Positions 25,707 through 33,768 of a stretch of 64,000 bases of DNA are shown in pieces (positions within the stretch are counted from its first letter, which is position 1; every line of letters begins with the position of its first letter). The translations under genes were made by a program, and so were the position numbers. This DNA comes from Candidatus Goldiibacteriota bacterium HGW-Goldbacteria-1 (GTDB taxonomy: Bacteria > Oederibacteriota > PGYV01). The DNA lies in NCBI GenBank assembly GCA_002839855.1, contig PGYV01000012.1, positions 27,648 to 91,647 on the forward strand, read 5' to 3'. Below the pieces are notes generated by a model. It made no database searches. It had not been told where the DNA came from and saw only the letters and a program-made list of their open reading frames with translations.

Positions 25707-26804
25707 TCAATTATAAATTTTAAACACCTGAATTCTGTTATTACCGGTATCAGCAACATATATCAGGCCCCCGGTGCTGTCTACCGCAATACCGCCGGGT
25801 TCATTAAACTGCCCGTTTCCGGTTCCAAAAACGCCCCACTTTGTAACAAAAGTACCGTTTTCATCAAACACCTGAATTCTGTTATTATAAGTATCTGCGG
25901 CAAATACCCTTTTTTTACCGCTGTCTGCCGCGATTCCAAAAATTATATTAAACTGCCCGTTTTCGCTTCCGGCACTGCCCCATTTTGTTTTATATACGCC
26001 GTTAATGTCAAACACCTGAATTCTGTTAAAATTAGTTTCCGCGACATATACCAAACCGTTAATACCGTCAACTGCCACACCCCGGGGAAGAACAAAATGC
26101 CCATCCGGGCTGACAATAACACCATCGCCTATAACATACCTGCCATTAGTTTCAAACACCTGAATTCTTTCATTGCCGTCTTCCGCGGTATATACCCTTC
26201 CTGTACCGCTGTTTACCGAAATACCCCAAAGGCCAATAAAATTCCCTTCCGCGGTTCCATAACTTCCCCATTTCATAATAAACGTACCGTTACTGTCAAA
26301 AACCTGAACCCTTCTATTATAGGAATCCGAAACATATACCCTGCCTGTGGCGCTGTCAACTGCCACGCCACAAGGGGTATCAAACTGCCCGTCAGCGGTG
26401 CCTAAGCTGCCCCACTTTGTAATAAACACCCCGTTACTGTCAAACACCTGTATTCTGTCATTATATGAATCCGCAACATAAATCCTTTTATTAACGGCGT
26501 CAACCGCAATGCCCCACGGGTTCCCAAACTGCCCGTCCGCGGATCCCGTACCGCCCCACTGTTTAACAAACTGAACATTTGCCGTGGGTGTCGCGGTCGC
26601 GGATAAGACGGCAACTGCCGTGTTTGTCGCGTTGATATCATTAAGGCCATTGGTAATAGCCTCTATTGTCTGCGTTGCGTTCGGCGTCAGAGTTGCAGCG
26701 GCTGTGTTTGTAGCCCCCGGAACCGCAGGCGACACAGCCGTCTTACATCCGCGCATAAGAAAAACCGCAAAAATGACAGCTGTTAAGACATATATTTTTT
26801 TCAA
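25707..26804 (-). CDS. NHL-repeat lipoprotein 2 (TTG start)
   Basis: Start codon TTG at 26804, chosen because GGAGGGTGT stands directly before it and the lipoprotein signal (MKKIYVLTAVIF, cleavage LMRGC) opens there. Of its six NHL blades (about 47 residues each, from residue 78), the fourth is diverged (ETNGRYVIGDGV). The first 120 bp of the gene are almost identical to those of NHL lipoprotein 5, including the unusual start. A 105-bp gap with a GCGCGCC/CCGGC-rich hairpin separates it from paralogue 1. Confidence 0.8.
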   Translation of the reverse strand: MKKIYVLTAVIFAVFLMRGCKTAVSPAVPGATNTAAATLTPNATQTIEAITNGLNDINATNTAVAVLSATATPTANVQFVKQWGGTGSADGQFGNPWGIAVDAVNKRIYVADSYNDRIQVFDSNGVFITKWGSLGTADGQFDTPCGVAVDSATGRVYVSDSYNRRVQVFDSNGTFIMKWGSYGTAEGNFIGLWGISVNSGTGRVYTAEDGNERIQVFETNGRYVIGDGVIVSPDGHFVLPRGVAVDGINGLVYVAETNFNRIQVFDINGVYKTKWGSAGSENGQFNIIFGIAADSGKKRVFAADTYNNRIQVFDENGTFVTKWGVFGTGNGQFNEPGGIAVDSTGGLIYVADTGNNRIQVFKIYN

Positions 26805-26870
26805 ACACCCTCCGGCACGATAATTCTTTCTTTTTAAATCAAGTCACATTGCCGGGCGGTTTCGACAAGG

Positions 26871-27713
26871 TTACAAAACAATGAAATAGCAATATACCTG
26901 CTCATACATATCAGCAGCGTTTTCATCTATATTTGGAACTCCGTCTTCATAGAGATAAACCCCATGCTGCTGAAGTGTATTTAATCCGTTTAATACATAA
27001 ATATCCGTCTTCTTTGCTTCATCACTGGCGGTTATTGTCACTGAATTCTGAACAGTTAAAACACTGTTATACTGCCGCCTGACTCTCATTACGTTATTGT
27101 GGTCAAAATCCTGCTCAATTCTCATAAAAAAAACATTAGAAGAGTCATAAAAATCCTGCCTTGTATATTGTCCATGGGTGTTCCCGACAAAAACCGTGTT
27201 AAAAATCATGCGGTCACCGTCATCAGCCACTCTTCTTGTTGCTATCTTACCTTCAGAATTATATGTGAAATCCATTTCATAAAAAAGGCTTGAAACCGCA
27301 CCATCATATTTATATTGATCAGTATGAATAAGCTTCCCGGCTGTGTTGTAGGTAAACTCGGCAATTTTGGTCAGGTTTCCGCCGGAGAAGTAGTTGATTT
27401 TATAAATCCTTCCATTTACATCATAAAGATACTCATATGTATTGGCAGAAGTACCATTTGCATATTTAACGTCATGGCTTACCAGCTGCTGTGATAAATT
27501 ATAGTAGTAAACTTCCGAGCCCAAAAGGACTCCGGCGGGAGTGTATGCCGTAACGCTGCAAAGCCTGCTGTTTACGGCAGTAGGCACAGGAGTTGCGGTA
27601 TAGACCGGATCGGGTCCGGATGAAACATCTTTGGAACACGCTGAAAAAAATGACGTTATAAACAATATAGAAAGTGAAATCATTGTTACAATCAGCATAT
27701 TATTCTTTTTCAT
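26871..27713 (-). CDS. RHS-repeat-like lipoprotein
   Basis: The 280-residue protein has a lipoprotein signal (TSFFSACSK). From about residue 50 it has YD-like short repeats: 'GVLLGSEVYYYNLSQQLVSHDVKY', 'YEYLYDVNGRIYKINYFSGG', 'AEFTYNTAGKLIHTDQYKY' and 'MDFTYNSEGKIATRRV'. This is the RHS/YD-repeat strand pattern, though without a toxin tip. It stands between NHL paralogues 2 and 3 on the same strand. A small beta-rich surface protein is likely; function unknown. Confidence 0.65.
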   Translation of the reverse strand: MKKNNMLIVTMISLSILFITSFFSACSKDVSSGPDPVYTATPVPTAVNSRLCSVTAYTPAGVLLGSEVYYYNLSQQLVSHDVKYANGTSANTYEYLYDVNGRIYKINYFSGGNLTKIAEFTYNTAGKLIHTDQYKYDGAVSSLFYEMDFTYNSEGKIATRRVADDGDRMIFNTVFVGNTHGQYTRQDFYDSSNVFFMRIEQDFDHNNVMRVRRQYNSVLTVQNSVTITASDEAKKTDIYVLNGLNTLQQHGVYLYEDGVPNIDENAADMYEQVYCYFIVL

Positions 27714-27765
27714 AACACCCTCCTAAAATTATCTGTTTTTCCTTGTTAAAGATAAGTCTTAAGCT

Positions 27766-27802
27766 GTTTACTTTCCACTTTCAAGGTCCGGCACCAATTA
27801 TT
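27766..27802 (-). repeat. Tag repeat in leader of the RHS-like gene region
   Basis: GTTTACTTTCCACTTTCAAG followed by GTCCGGCACCAATTATT: the consensus form. It flanks the left side of the 161-bp structured element. The gap 27714-28057 consists of this tag, that element and a second tag. Confidence 0.65.
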
Positions 27803-27824
27803 CTGTGTCAAGATACTCTTCTTT

Positions 27825-27985
27825 TCCGATTATCTATTTTCGATTCCCGATTCTCACATTAAAATCGCGAAGCAATTTTAATGTCCGGGGACATAGAGGA
27901 TTTTTACGAGCTACAAAGTAGACCCAACCCCGGACGCACATATTATAAACCACAAAAGATTATATCTTCAATCTTAAAATCTATA
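27825..27985. repeat. 161-bp duplicated element with two hairpins, copy A
   Basis: Nearly identical to 33523-33683. Hairpin 1 (27857-27883) is CATTAAAATCGC pairing with GCAATTTTAATG. Hairpin 2 (27883-27935) is GTCCGGGG ... CCCCGGAC enclosing CTACAAAGTAG. Copy B has CAC/GTG where this copy has CAT/ATG in hairpin 1, a compensatory pair change. It might be a structured RNA or a non-autonomous element; no coding potential. Confidence 0.6.
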
Positions 27986-28008
27986 GTCTGACTAGTTAAC
28001 TTATTCCT

Positions 28009-28045
28009 TTTTACTTTCTACTTTCAAGGTCCGGCACCAATTATT
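28009..28045 (-). repeat. 3'-end tag after NHL lipoprotein 3
   Basis: TTTACTTTCTACTTTCAAGG followed by TCCGGCACCAATTATTT, 13 bp from the stop codon of the third NHL gene. It differs from the 27766 copy at one or two bases. Confidence 0.65.
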
Positions 28046-28057
28046 TATTAATTCTTT

Positions 28058-29155
28058 TCAATTATAAATCTTAAACACCAGCATCATGTCACTAAAGTTA
28101 TGTGCAATATATGCACTTCCCGTTCTGCTGTTTATCGCTATGCCGCGGGGCACATTCAACAGTTCATCTGCGCTTCCGGCATTATTCCATTTTGTGATAA
28201 ATGTACCATTGCTGTCAAACACCTGAACTCTGTCATTATTAGTGTCCGAAACATATACTCTGCCGGTGCTGCTGTCAAATGCAATACCCCATGGATAATG
28301 AAACCTCCCGTCTGTGGTTCCATAACTGCCCCATTTTGTAATAAAGTTACCATTACTGTCAAACACCTGTATCCTGTTTTGGCCGTAATCAACAACATAT
28401 ATTCTTCCGGTGCTGCTGTCCACCGCGACACAGTTGGGGTTATTTAAATCCACATCATCACTTCCCACTCCCCCTATATTCCGGATAAATAAACCGTTAC
28501 TGTCAAACACCTGAATTCTTTGATTATTAACATCTGCTGCATATACTATTCCGGTACTGCTGTCCACTGTCACGCCGCAAATATAACTAAACTGTCCGTC
28601 ATTAATTCCATAACTGCCCCATTTTGTGATAAATACGCCGTTAGTGTCAAATACCTGAATTCTGTTGTTATTGGTATCCGCAACATATACCCTGCCGGTA
28701 ATACCGTCTACCGACACACCATGAGGATACTTAAACTGCCCATCGGCGCTTCCATCACTACCAAATTTTGTAATAAATACTCCGTTGCTGTCAAACACCT
28801 GAATTCTGTTATTATAAGTATCTGCAACATATACCCTTTCTGTAACACTGTCCACCGATACACCATGAGGCATAGAAAAATCTCCATCTGCGCTTCCGCC
28901 ACCCAGCCAATTTTTAATAAACTGAACGCTCATCGTTGGCGTGGCAGTTGCGGATAAAACGGCAATTGCCGTGTTTGTTGCATTAATTTTATCCAGATCA
29001 TTGGCAATCGCCTCTATTGTCAGCGTTGCATTTGGCGTCAGCGTTGCAATAGCAGTGCTTGTAGAAGCCGGAACCGTAGGCGAGACAGCCGTCTTGCATC
29101 CGGGCATAATATTAAAAGTTAAAATAACAGCTGTCAAAAAAAATATTTTTTTCAT
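28058..29155 (-). CDS. NHL-repeat lipoprotein 3
   Basis: The 365-residue protein has a lipoprotein signal ending IMPGC and an ATLTPNATLTIEAIANDLDK spacer. Six NHL blades follow, e.g. 'VSVDSVTERVYVADTYNNRIQVFDSNGVFITKFGSDGSADGQFKYP' in form, with one blade drifted (LFIRNIGGVGSDDVDLNNP). It starts with ATG after GGAG. A leader of about 70 bp separates it from paralogue 4. It has the same six-blade layout as the others, so the blade number has been kept since duplication. Confidence 0.8.
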   Translation of the reverse strand: MKKIFFLTAVILTFNIMPGCKTAVSPTVPASTSTAIATLTPNATLTIEAIANDLDKINATNTAIAVLSATATPTMSVQFIKNWLGGGSADGDFSMPHGVSVDSVTERVYVADTYNNRIQVFDSNGVFITKFGSDGSADGQFKYPHGVSVDGITGRVYVADTNNNRIQVFDTNGVFITKWGSYGINDGQFSYICGVTVDSSTGIVYAADVNNQRIQVFDSNGLFIRNIGGVGSDDVDLNNPNCVAVDSSTGRIYVVDYGQNRIQVFDSNGNFITKWGSYGTTDGRFHYPWGIAFDSSTGRVYVSDTNNDRVQVFDSNGTFITKWNNAGSADELLNVPRGIAINSRTGSAYIAHNFSDMMLVFKIYN

Positions 29156-29226
29156 AAACTCTCCTGATAATTACTGTCACGCGCCGTTACGGCAAATAAA
29201 TCTGCCGCGCGGCGTTTAATAAACCG

Positions 29227-30321
29227 TCAATTATAAACCTTATACATCATCATTCTGCTCACTGTATATTCTGCAACATATACTATTCCTGTAGTGCTGT
29301 TTATCGCCATGCCATAGGGCGAAACCAACGACGCAACTGTACTTCCGGCATCATCCCATTTTGTGATAAATGTGCCATTACTGTCAAACACCTGAATTCT
29401 GTCATTAGCAGTGTCCGAAACATATACTTTGCCTGTAATGCTGTCTGCTGTAATACCTAACGGAGATTGAAACTGCCCGTTTCCGCTTCCCATGCTTCCC
29501 CATTTAGTAATAAATATGCCATTTCTGTCAAACACCTGTACTCTATCGTTTGCGGTATCTACAACATATACTCTGTCCGCGCTATTGTCTACTGCCACAC
29601 CAAAAGGAAATACAAACTGCCCGTCAGCGCTTCCACGGCTTCCCCATTTTGTAATGAATGTACCATTACTGTCAAACACCTGAATTCTGCTATTAAAAGA
29701 ATCCGCAACATATACCCGTCCCGTGCTGCCATCAACAGCCACGCCATAAGGAGAGTCAAAATACCCGTCTTCGGTTCCAATATCTCCCCATTTTGTAATA
29801 AATGTGCCATTAGTATCAAACACCTGTATTCTGTTATTACCGGAATCCACAACATATACTCTGTCTGTAATACTGTCTATCGCTATACCGGTAGGACCAT
29901 AAAACTCTCCGTCCAGATTTCCAAGACTTCCCCATCTTTTAATAAATGTGCCGTTATTGTCAAACACCAAAATTCTTTCAATGCCTCTGTTAGCAACATA
30001 TACTCTGCCCGTAACGCTGTCTACTGCCACGCCAAAAGGTTCAGATACCTGTCCGTCAGAACTTCCGTAATCTCCCCATTCTTTAACAAATTGAACGCTT
30101 ATAGTGGGTGTTTCTGTTGCATAAAAGAGGGTGATTGCCGTCTTTGTCGCATTAATACCACCCATCCAATTGGTGAATGCCTCTATTGTCTGCGTTGCGT
30201 TTGGCGTCTGCGTTGCAATCGGCTTTGCAGCCGCGGGAAAGGTTGGCGGCACAGTTGATTTGCACCCATATATAAAAACAACCGTTAAAATAACCGCCAT
30301 AAAAATATATGTTTTTTTCAT
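29227..30321 (-). CDS. NHL-repeat lipoprotein 4
   Basis: The 364-residue protein has lipobox FIYGC and the spacer NATQTIEAFTNWMGGINATKTAI. The six blades are the best conserved of the set in the middle: 'VAVDGSTGRVYVADSFNSRIQVFDSNGTFITKWG' in form. The 3' leader of the neighbour (29176-29210) contains a G/C-rich hairpin (CGCCGTTACGGC / GCCGCGCGGCG) similar to the one before paralogue 2. A start-site RBS (GGAG) precedes the ATG. Confidence 0.8.
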   Translation of the reverse strand: MKKTYIFMAVILTVVFIYGCKSTVPPTFPAAAKPIATQTPNATQTIEAFTNWMGGINATKTAITLFYATETPTISVQFVKEWGDYGSSDGQVSEPFGVAVDSVTGRVYVANRGIERILVFDNNGTFIKRWGSLGNLDGEFYGPTGIAIDSITDRVYVVDSGNNRIQVFDTNGTFITKWGDIGTEDGYFDSPYGVAVDGSTGRVYVADSFNSRIQVFDSNGTFITKWGSRGSADGQFVFPFGVAVDNSADRVYVVDTANDRVQVFDRNGIFITKWGSMGSGNGQFQSPLGITADSITGKVYVSDTANDRIQVFDSNGTFITKWDDAGSTVASLVSPYGMAINSTTGIVYVAEYTVSRMMMYKVYN

Positions 30322-30366
30322 TCACACTCCTGAAATTATCTGTTTATTTTTGCCGAAGATAATAAA

Positions 30367-30403
30367 GTTTACTTTCCGCTTTCAAGGCCCGGCATGGTAA
30401 TTT
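30367..30403 (-). repeat. 3'-end tag after NHL lipoprotein 5
   Basis: GTTTACTTTCCGCTTTCAAG followed by GCCCGGCATGGTAATTT, directly before the stop codon of the fifth NHL gene. GCATGGTAA replaces the consensus GCACCAATT. Confidence 0.6.
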
Positions 30404-30406
30404 TTT

Positions 30407-31504
30407 TCAATTATAAACTTTAAAAAATTGAATTCTATGACTGAACATGACCACAACAAACACTTTACCGGTGCTGCTTTCCACTACAACATCAGCAGGA
30501 AAATCAAACTGCTCAGGTGTAAATCCGATATTTGCCCATTTTGTGATAAATGTGCCATTACTGTCAAACACCTGAATTCTGTTATTCTCGGAATCCGCAA
30601 CATAAACCCTGCCTGTAACACTGTCAACTGTTATGCCATAAAGAGTATCAAATTGCCCGTCAGCGGTGCCTAAACTTCCCCATTTTGTAATAAACGTGCC
30701 GTAAGTATCAAACACCTGAATTCTGTTATTTTCGGAATCCGCAACATATACCCGTCCCGTGCTGCCATCAACAGCCACGCCGGCAGGATAATTAAACTGC
30801 CCGTCTTCACTTCCATTGTACCCCCATTTTGTAATAAATGTGCCATTACTGTCAAAGACCTGCATTCTGTGATTACTTGTATCCATAACAAATACTTTGC
30901 CTGTATTGCTGTCTACCGCCGCGCTATGAGGAGAATTAAACTGCCCAAATGCAGTTCCATTGCTCCCCCACTTTGTAATAAATGTGCCATTAATATCAAA
31001 CACCTGAATTCTGTCATTCAAGGAATCAACAACATAAACCCGTCCAGTGCTGCTGTCTACTTCAACACCGGTAGGATATTTAAACTGCCCGTTTTCAGTT
31101 CCATAACCGCCCCATTTTGTAACAAACACGCCTTGACTGTCAAATACCTGAATTCTGTTATTTTCGGAATCCGCAACATATACCCGTCCCGTGCTGCTGT
31201 CTAATGCCGCACCACAAGGCATAAAAAAATTCCCATCCGTATCGCCGATACTTCCCAATGTTTTAATATACTGAACACTTATTGTGGGTGTTACAGTTGC
31301 AGATAAAGCCGCAATCGCCGTCTTAGACGCGCTGGCGTCATTCAACCACCCGGCCAAAGCCTCTATTGTCTGCGTTTCATTTGGCGTCTGCGTTGCAGCG
31401 GCTGTGTTTGTAGCCCCCGGAACCGCAGGCGAAACAGCCGTCTTACATCCGCGCATAAGAAAAACCGCAAAAATGACAGCTGTTAAGACATATATTTTTT
31501 TCAA
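30407..31504 (-). CDS. NHL-repeat lipoprotein 5 (TTG start, mosaic)
   Basis: The start is TTG at 31504 with GGAGGGTGT upstream, as in paralogue 2. Residues 1-38 (signal and AVSPAVPGATNTAAAT) match paralogue 2 at the base level. Residues 45-75 (TIEALAGWLN, ASKTAIA, ISVQYIK) match paralogue 1 instead, so the gene is a mosaic. Six NHL blades follow; the last two are drifted (VVVESSTGKVFVVVMFSH). Same predicted anchored propeller. Confidence 0.8.
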   Translation of the reverse strand: MKKIYVLTAVIFAVFLMRGCKTAVSPAVPGATNTAAATQTPNETQTIEALAGWLNDASASKTAIAALSATVTPTISVQYIKTLGSIGDTDGNFFMPCGAALDSSTGRVYVADSENNRIQVFDSQGVFVTKWGGYGTENGQFKYPTGVEVDSSTGRVYVVDSLNDRIQVFDINGTFITKWGSNGTAFGQFNSPHSAAVDSNTGKVFVMDTSNHRMQVFDSNGTFITKWGYNGSEDGQFNYPAGVAVDGSTGRVYVADSENNRIQVFDTYGTFITKWGSLGTADGQFDTLYGITVDSVTGRVYVADSENNRIQVFDSNGTFITKWANIGFTPEQFDFPADVVVESSTGKVFVVVMFSHRIQFFKVYN

Positions 31505-31522
31505 ACACCCTCAATTTCAAAT

Positions 31523-31612
31523 TGTTTACTTTCTACTTTCAAGTTCCGGCACCAATTATTTCCCTTAGTGTTTATTTTATTAAAGTCTTAAGTCAAGCCA
31601 CGGTGTCGGAAT
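31523..31612 (-). repeat. Tag plus solo MITE right end before the PIN gene
   Basis: GTTTACTTTCTACTTTCAAG followed by TTCCGGCACCAATTATT (31523-31560), then AAGTCTTAAGTCAAGCCACG followed by GTGTCGG (31583-31609). Both 3' repeat types stand side by side. Confidence 0.55.
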
Positions 31613-31645
31613 TTATGTTTGCACTTATTATACATCTTTACCGGT

Positions 31646-32137
31646 TTAATTTTTTTCAATTTCATCCAGGAATCTTTTGTACGTTTCCGCCTTGATATAG
31701 CTATTTTCCTCTTTAATCTTTTTCCCGGCTTCTCTTGCCCTTGCCTTTGGAACTAACCCTGCCTCTACCAGATTCAAAATCAGCCTGAATCCGCGCATTA
31801 CAGTTACACCATGTTTTTCACAGGCATTTTTCAGCCCATTATCATTCGTAAGGCAGATATACCCTTCAGTCCGTGATACTTCCATACAAATATAATCCAC
31901 TTCCGTTAACCCGGACTCCTGCATCTTAGCCTGTTCTATCAATTCCGGGTCCTCATCATACATCTTAAACCCCAACGCCATGGCAGCCTTTTCATCTAAC
32001 TGCTTAATTTCCTGTAATATTGAGTACGGCAGATAAATATCATAAAATTCCGCGGCATGCTTAAGGATACTTTTATCTGCACTTAAAATATCTATTAAAA
32101 CGCTGGTGTCACTGACTAATGTTTTTTTCTTCGCCAT
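31646..32137 (-). CDS. PIN-domain nuclease paired with XRE/ImmA protein
   Basis: The 163-residue protein is PIN-like: LVSDTSVLIDIL (Asp10, Asp16), LPYSILQEIKQL (Glu), and EVDYICMEVSR plus CLTNDNGLKNACEKHG toward the end. The order and residues fit a PIN nuclease. The start lies 29 bp inside the upstream XRE-ImmA gene, so translation is coupled. PIN proteins paired with XRE-COG2856 are a predicted toxin-antitoxin type. It would act as RNase, held by the partner. Confidence 0.75.
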   Translation of the reverse strand: MAKKKTLVSDTSVLIDILSADKSILKHAAEFYDIYLPYSILQEIKQLDEKAAMALGFKMYDEDPELIEQAKMQESGLTEVDYICMEVSRTEGYICLTNDNGLKNACEKHGVTVMRGFRLILNLVEAGLVPKARAREAGKKIKEENSYIKAETYKRFLDEIEKN

Positions 32138-33230
32138 CAGGCGGGCTCCAGTATTTTCCGCGTTCTCTCATGTCCTGTAAACTGATGCCAAGAATTTCCG
32201 CAGCCCTGCTGACGGTAATTATCTCCTTTTCAATAGCATCGCGCACAAGGCCGATAAGGCGGACTTCCATGAAGTCTACCCTGTCAAGTTTATGAGGTTC
32301 ATAATGATTTTTTAAATCATGCCCATAAATCGCCTTATATTGCACAGCAAAAACTCTATATGCATTTGAATCAGTTAATCTCATGTCAATTAGCCTTCTT
32401 AAAACAGTCTTATAACTTACTTTAAAGTATCTTTTTATATCAAGGACGCTATGAACCCAATGCAGGCCTTTATTTTCCTGCAATTTTGCAATAAATGCTT
32501 TCTCCGGCATCAGAAAATAACTTCCAAACCGGTCAGCTTCCGCTTCCTGTTTTTCTATCTCTAAAACCTCATTTACATTAAAAGATTCACGATGCATATA
32601 AATATGTCCAAGTTCATGCGCCACGGTAAATATCTGCCTTTCAACACTTATTTCATTATTTACATTAACAGCAATAGCCGGGTATTTACCTTTATGAATA
32701 AGCGATATCCCGGAAAGATTATCATCATTTTCATTAAACAGGAATAATTTAATGCCTTTAGATTCCACAAGCCCGCAAATATCATTAATCGGCTCAGTTT
32801 CCGACAAGCCTAATTTGTGCCTTGCTGATGCCGCTATCTCTTTTGGCGACTTCAACTTTGCCTGATTAATATCAAAATCAAATTCAGGCTGCTTTTTCAT
32901 CAGCTTTTCCAGCACACAGAAATTATTCAGCCACATCTTTACTTTATTTAAAAGTTCTTCTCTGGTATCCATTTGTTTTTTGGTTTTACATTTCTTACAG
33001 CGGAATCTTACCTCTGCCATATCAGGCACCACTTCAAAAAAATCCGCAATTTTTACATTAAAGACTTTCGCCATCCTGTACAAATTGGAAGTTCTGGGTT
33101 TAGCGCGTCCGTTCTCAATAGCATTTAAAGCAGCCCTGGTTATTCCCGCTTTTTCCGCCAGCTCTTCCTGGGTCAATTCGTTCACTTTTCTCAGGCTTTT
33201 TACTTTTCGCCCTAACGAATGCAGATTCAT
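32109..33230 (-). CDS. XRE-HTH / ImmA-IrrE-type metallopeptidase
   Basis: The 373-residue protein begins with a helix-turn-helix of the XRE class (residues 12-65: LTQEELAEKAGITRAALNAIENGRAKP). A CKKCKTKK motif follows at 78-85 that may bind zinc. The ImmA/IrrE peptidase region comes next: HELGH at 205-209 (HExxH) and the downstream EAEADRFGSYFLMP with the third zinc ligand. It probably represses the operon and may be cleaved or regulated under stress, as ImmA and IrrE relatives are. It overlaps the PIN gene. Antitoxin role is inferred from context. Confidence 0.8.
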   Translation of the reverse strand: MNLHSLGRKVKSLRKVNELTQEELAEKAGITRAALNAIENGRAKPRTSNLYRMAKVFNVKIADFFEVVPDMAEVRFRCKKCKTKKQMDTREELLNKVKMWLNNFCVLEKLMKKQPEFDFDINQAKLKSPKEIAASARHKLGLSETEPINDICGLVESKGIKLFLFNENDDNLSGISLIHKGKYPAIAVNVNNEISVERQIFTVAHELGHIYMHRESFNVNEVLEIEKQEAEADRFGSYFLMPEKAFIAKLQENKGLHWVHSVLDIKRYFKVSYKTVLRRLIDMRLTDSNAYRVFAVQYKAIYGHDLKNHYEPHKLDRVDFMEVRLIGLVRDAIEKEIITVSRAAEILGISLQDMRERGKYWSPPDGEEKNISQ

Positions 33231-33248
33231 ATTATTACCTCCTTTTCA

Positions 33249-33296
33249 AAACTTTACATTTGTATTAATTATACAAAAAAATGTAAAGTTTGTCAA
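33249..33296 (-). promoter_or_regulatory. Consensus promoter with 13-bp operator repeat for XRE-ImmA operon
   Basis: On the minus strand TTGACA (33296-33291), a 17-bp spacer and TATAAT (33273-33268). The -10 is flanked by an exact inverted repeat, AAACTTTACATTT (33249-33261) and AAATGTAAAGTTT (33279-33291). This fits autorepression by the XRE domain. Confidence 0.75.
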
Positions 33297-33396
33297 TTCG
33301 CTGATTTATGCCGCTTTCCGGCAAACTGTAAACAGCGTTCCCCCTGATATCTTCCGTTTCATCTTCCTTTCCGCCTCTTCTATAACCGGGTAAACT

Positions 33397-33517
33397 TGGA
33401 AGTCAGACCCCGGATTTTAACAGAGCCGCCTGTTATTTCCTATTTAGTATTATTATATAAAACCCTCCCGGGTTATTTCTTATTTTCTATTCTTTTTAAG
33501 GTCCGGCACCAATTATT
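33397..33517 (-). repeat. GTCAGACCCC-type repeat and a partial tag
   Basis: ACTTGGAAGTCAGACCCCGG (33390s) then a partial tag AAGGTCCGGCACCAATTATT (33498-33517). They stand in the 519-bp gap 33231-33749, which also holds the XRE promoter, copy B of the 161-bp element, a MITE right end and another tag. Confidence 0.5.
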
Positions 33518-33522
33518 TCTTT

Positions 33523-33683
33523 TCCGATTATCGATTTTCGATTCCCGATTTTCACACTAAAATTGCAAAGCAATTTTAGTGCCCGGGGACATAGAGGATT
33601 TTTACGAGCTACAAAGTAGACCCAACCCCGGACGCACATATTATAAACCAGAACAGATTAAATCTTCAATCTTAAAATCTATA
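33523..33683. repeat. 161-bp duplicated element with two hairpins, copy B
   Basis: Hairpin 1 (33555-33581) is CACTAAAATTGC pairing fully with GCAATTTTAGTG. Hairpin 2 uses CCGGGG ... CCCCGG with 2 bp fewer than copy A. The stretch between the arms of hairpin 2 (GGACATAGAGGATTTTTACG and on) is identical in both copies, which fits function or recent spread. Confidence 0.6.
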
Positions 33684-33687
33684 TTTT

Positions 33688-33768
33688 AGTGTTTTTTCTA
33701 TTAAAGCCTTAAGGCAAAGCACGGTGTCGGATTAATAAAGTTTCTCAACTCAAGGCCCGTCCCTTTTT
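33688..33768 (-). repeat. Solo MITE right end and a tag before the CxxC protein
   Basis: GCCTTAAGGCAAAGCACGGT followed by GTCGGATTAA (33705-33734), then CTCAACTCAAGGCCCGTCCC followed by TTTTTAC (33743-33769). The last tag runs into the gene and supplies its final codons. Confidence 0.5.

Noticed and set aside
29467..30258. 263-codon plus-strand frame opposite NHL lipoprotein 4
   Set aside because: It is the antisense of a well-conserved repeat protein. Similar antisense frames appear at the other paralogues, as expected from a shared codon pattern.
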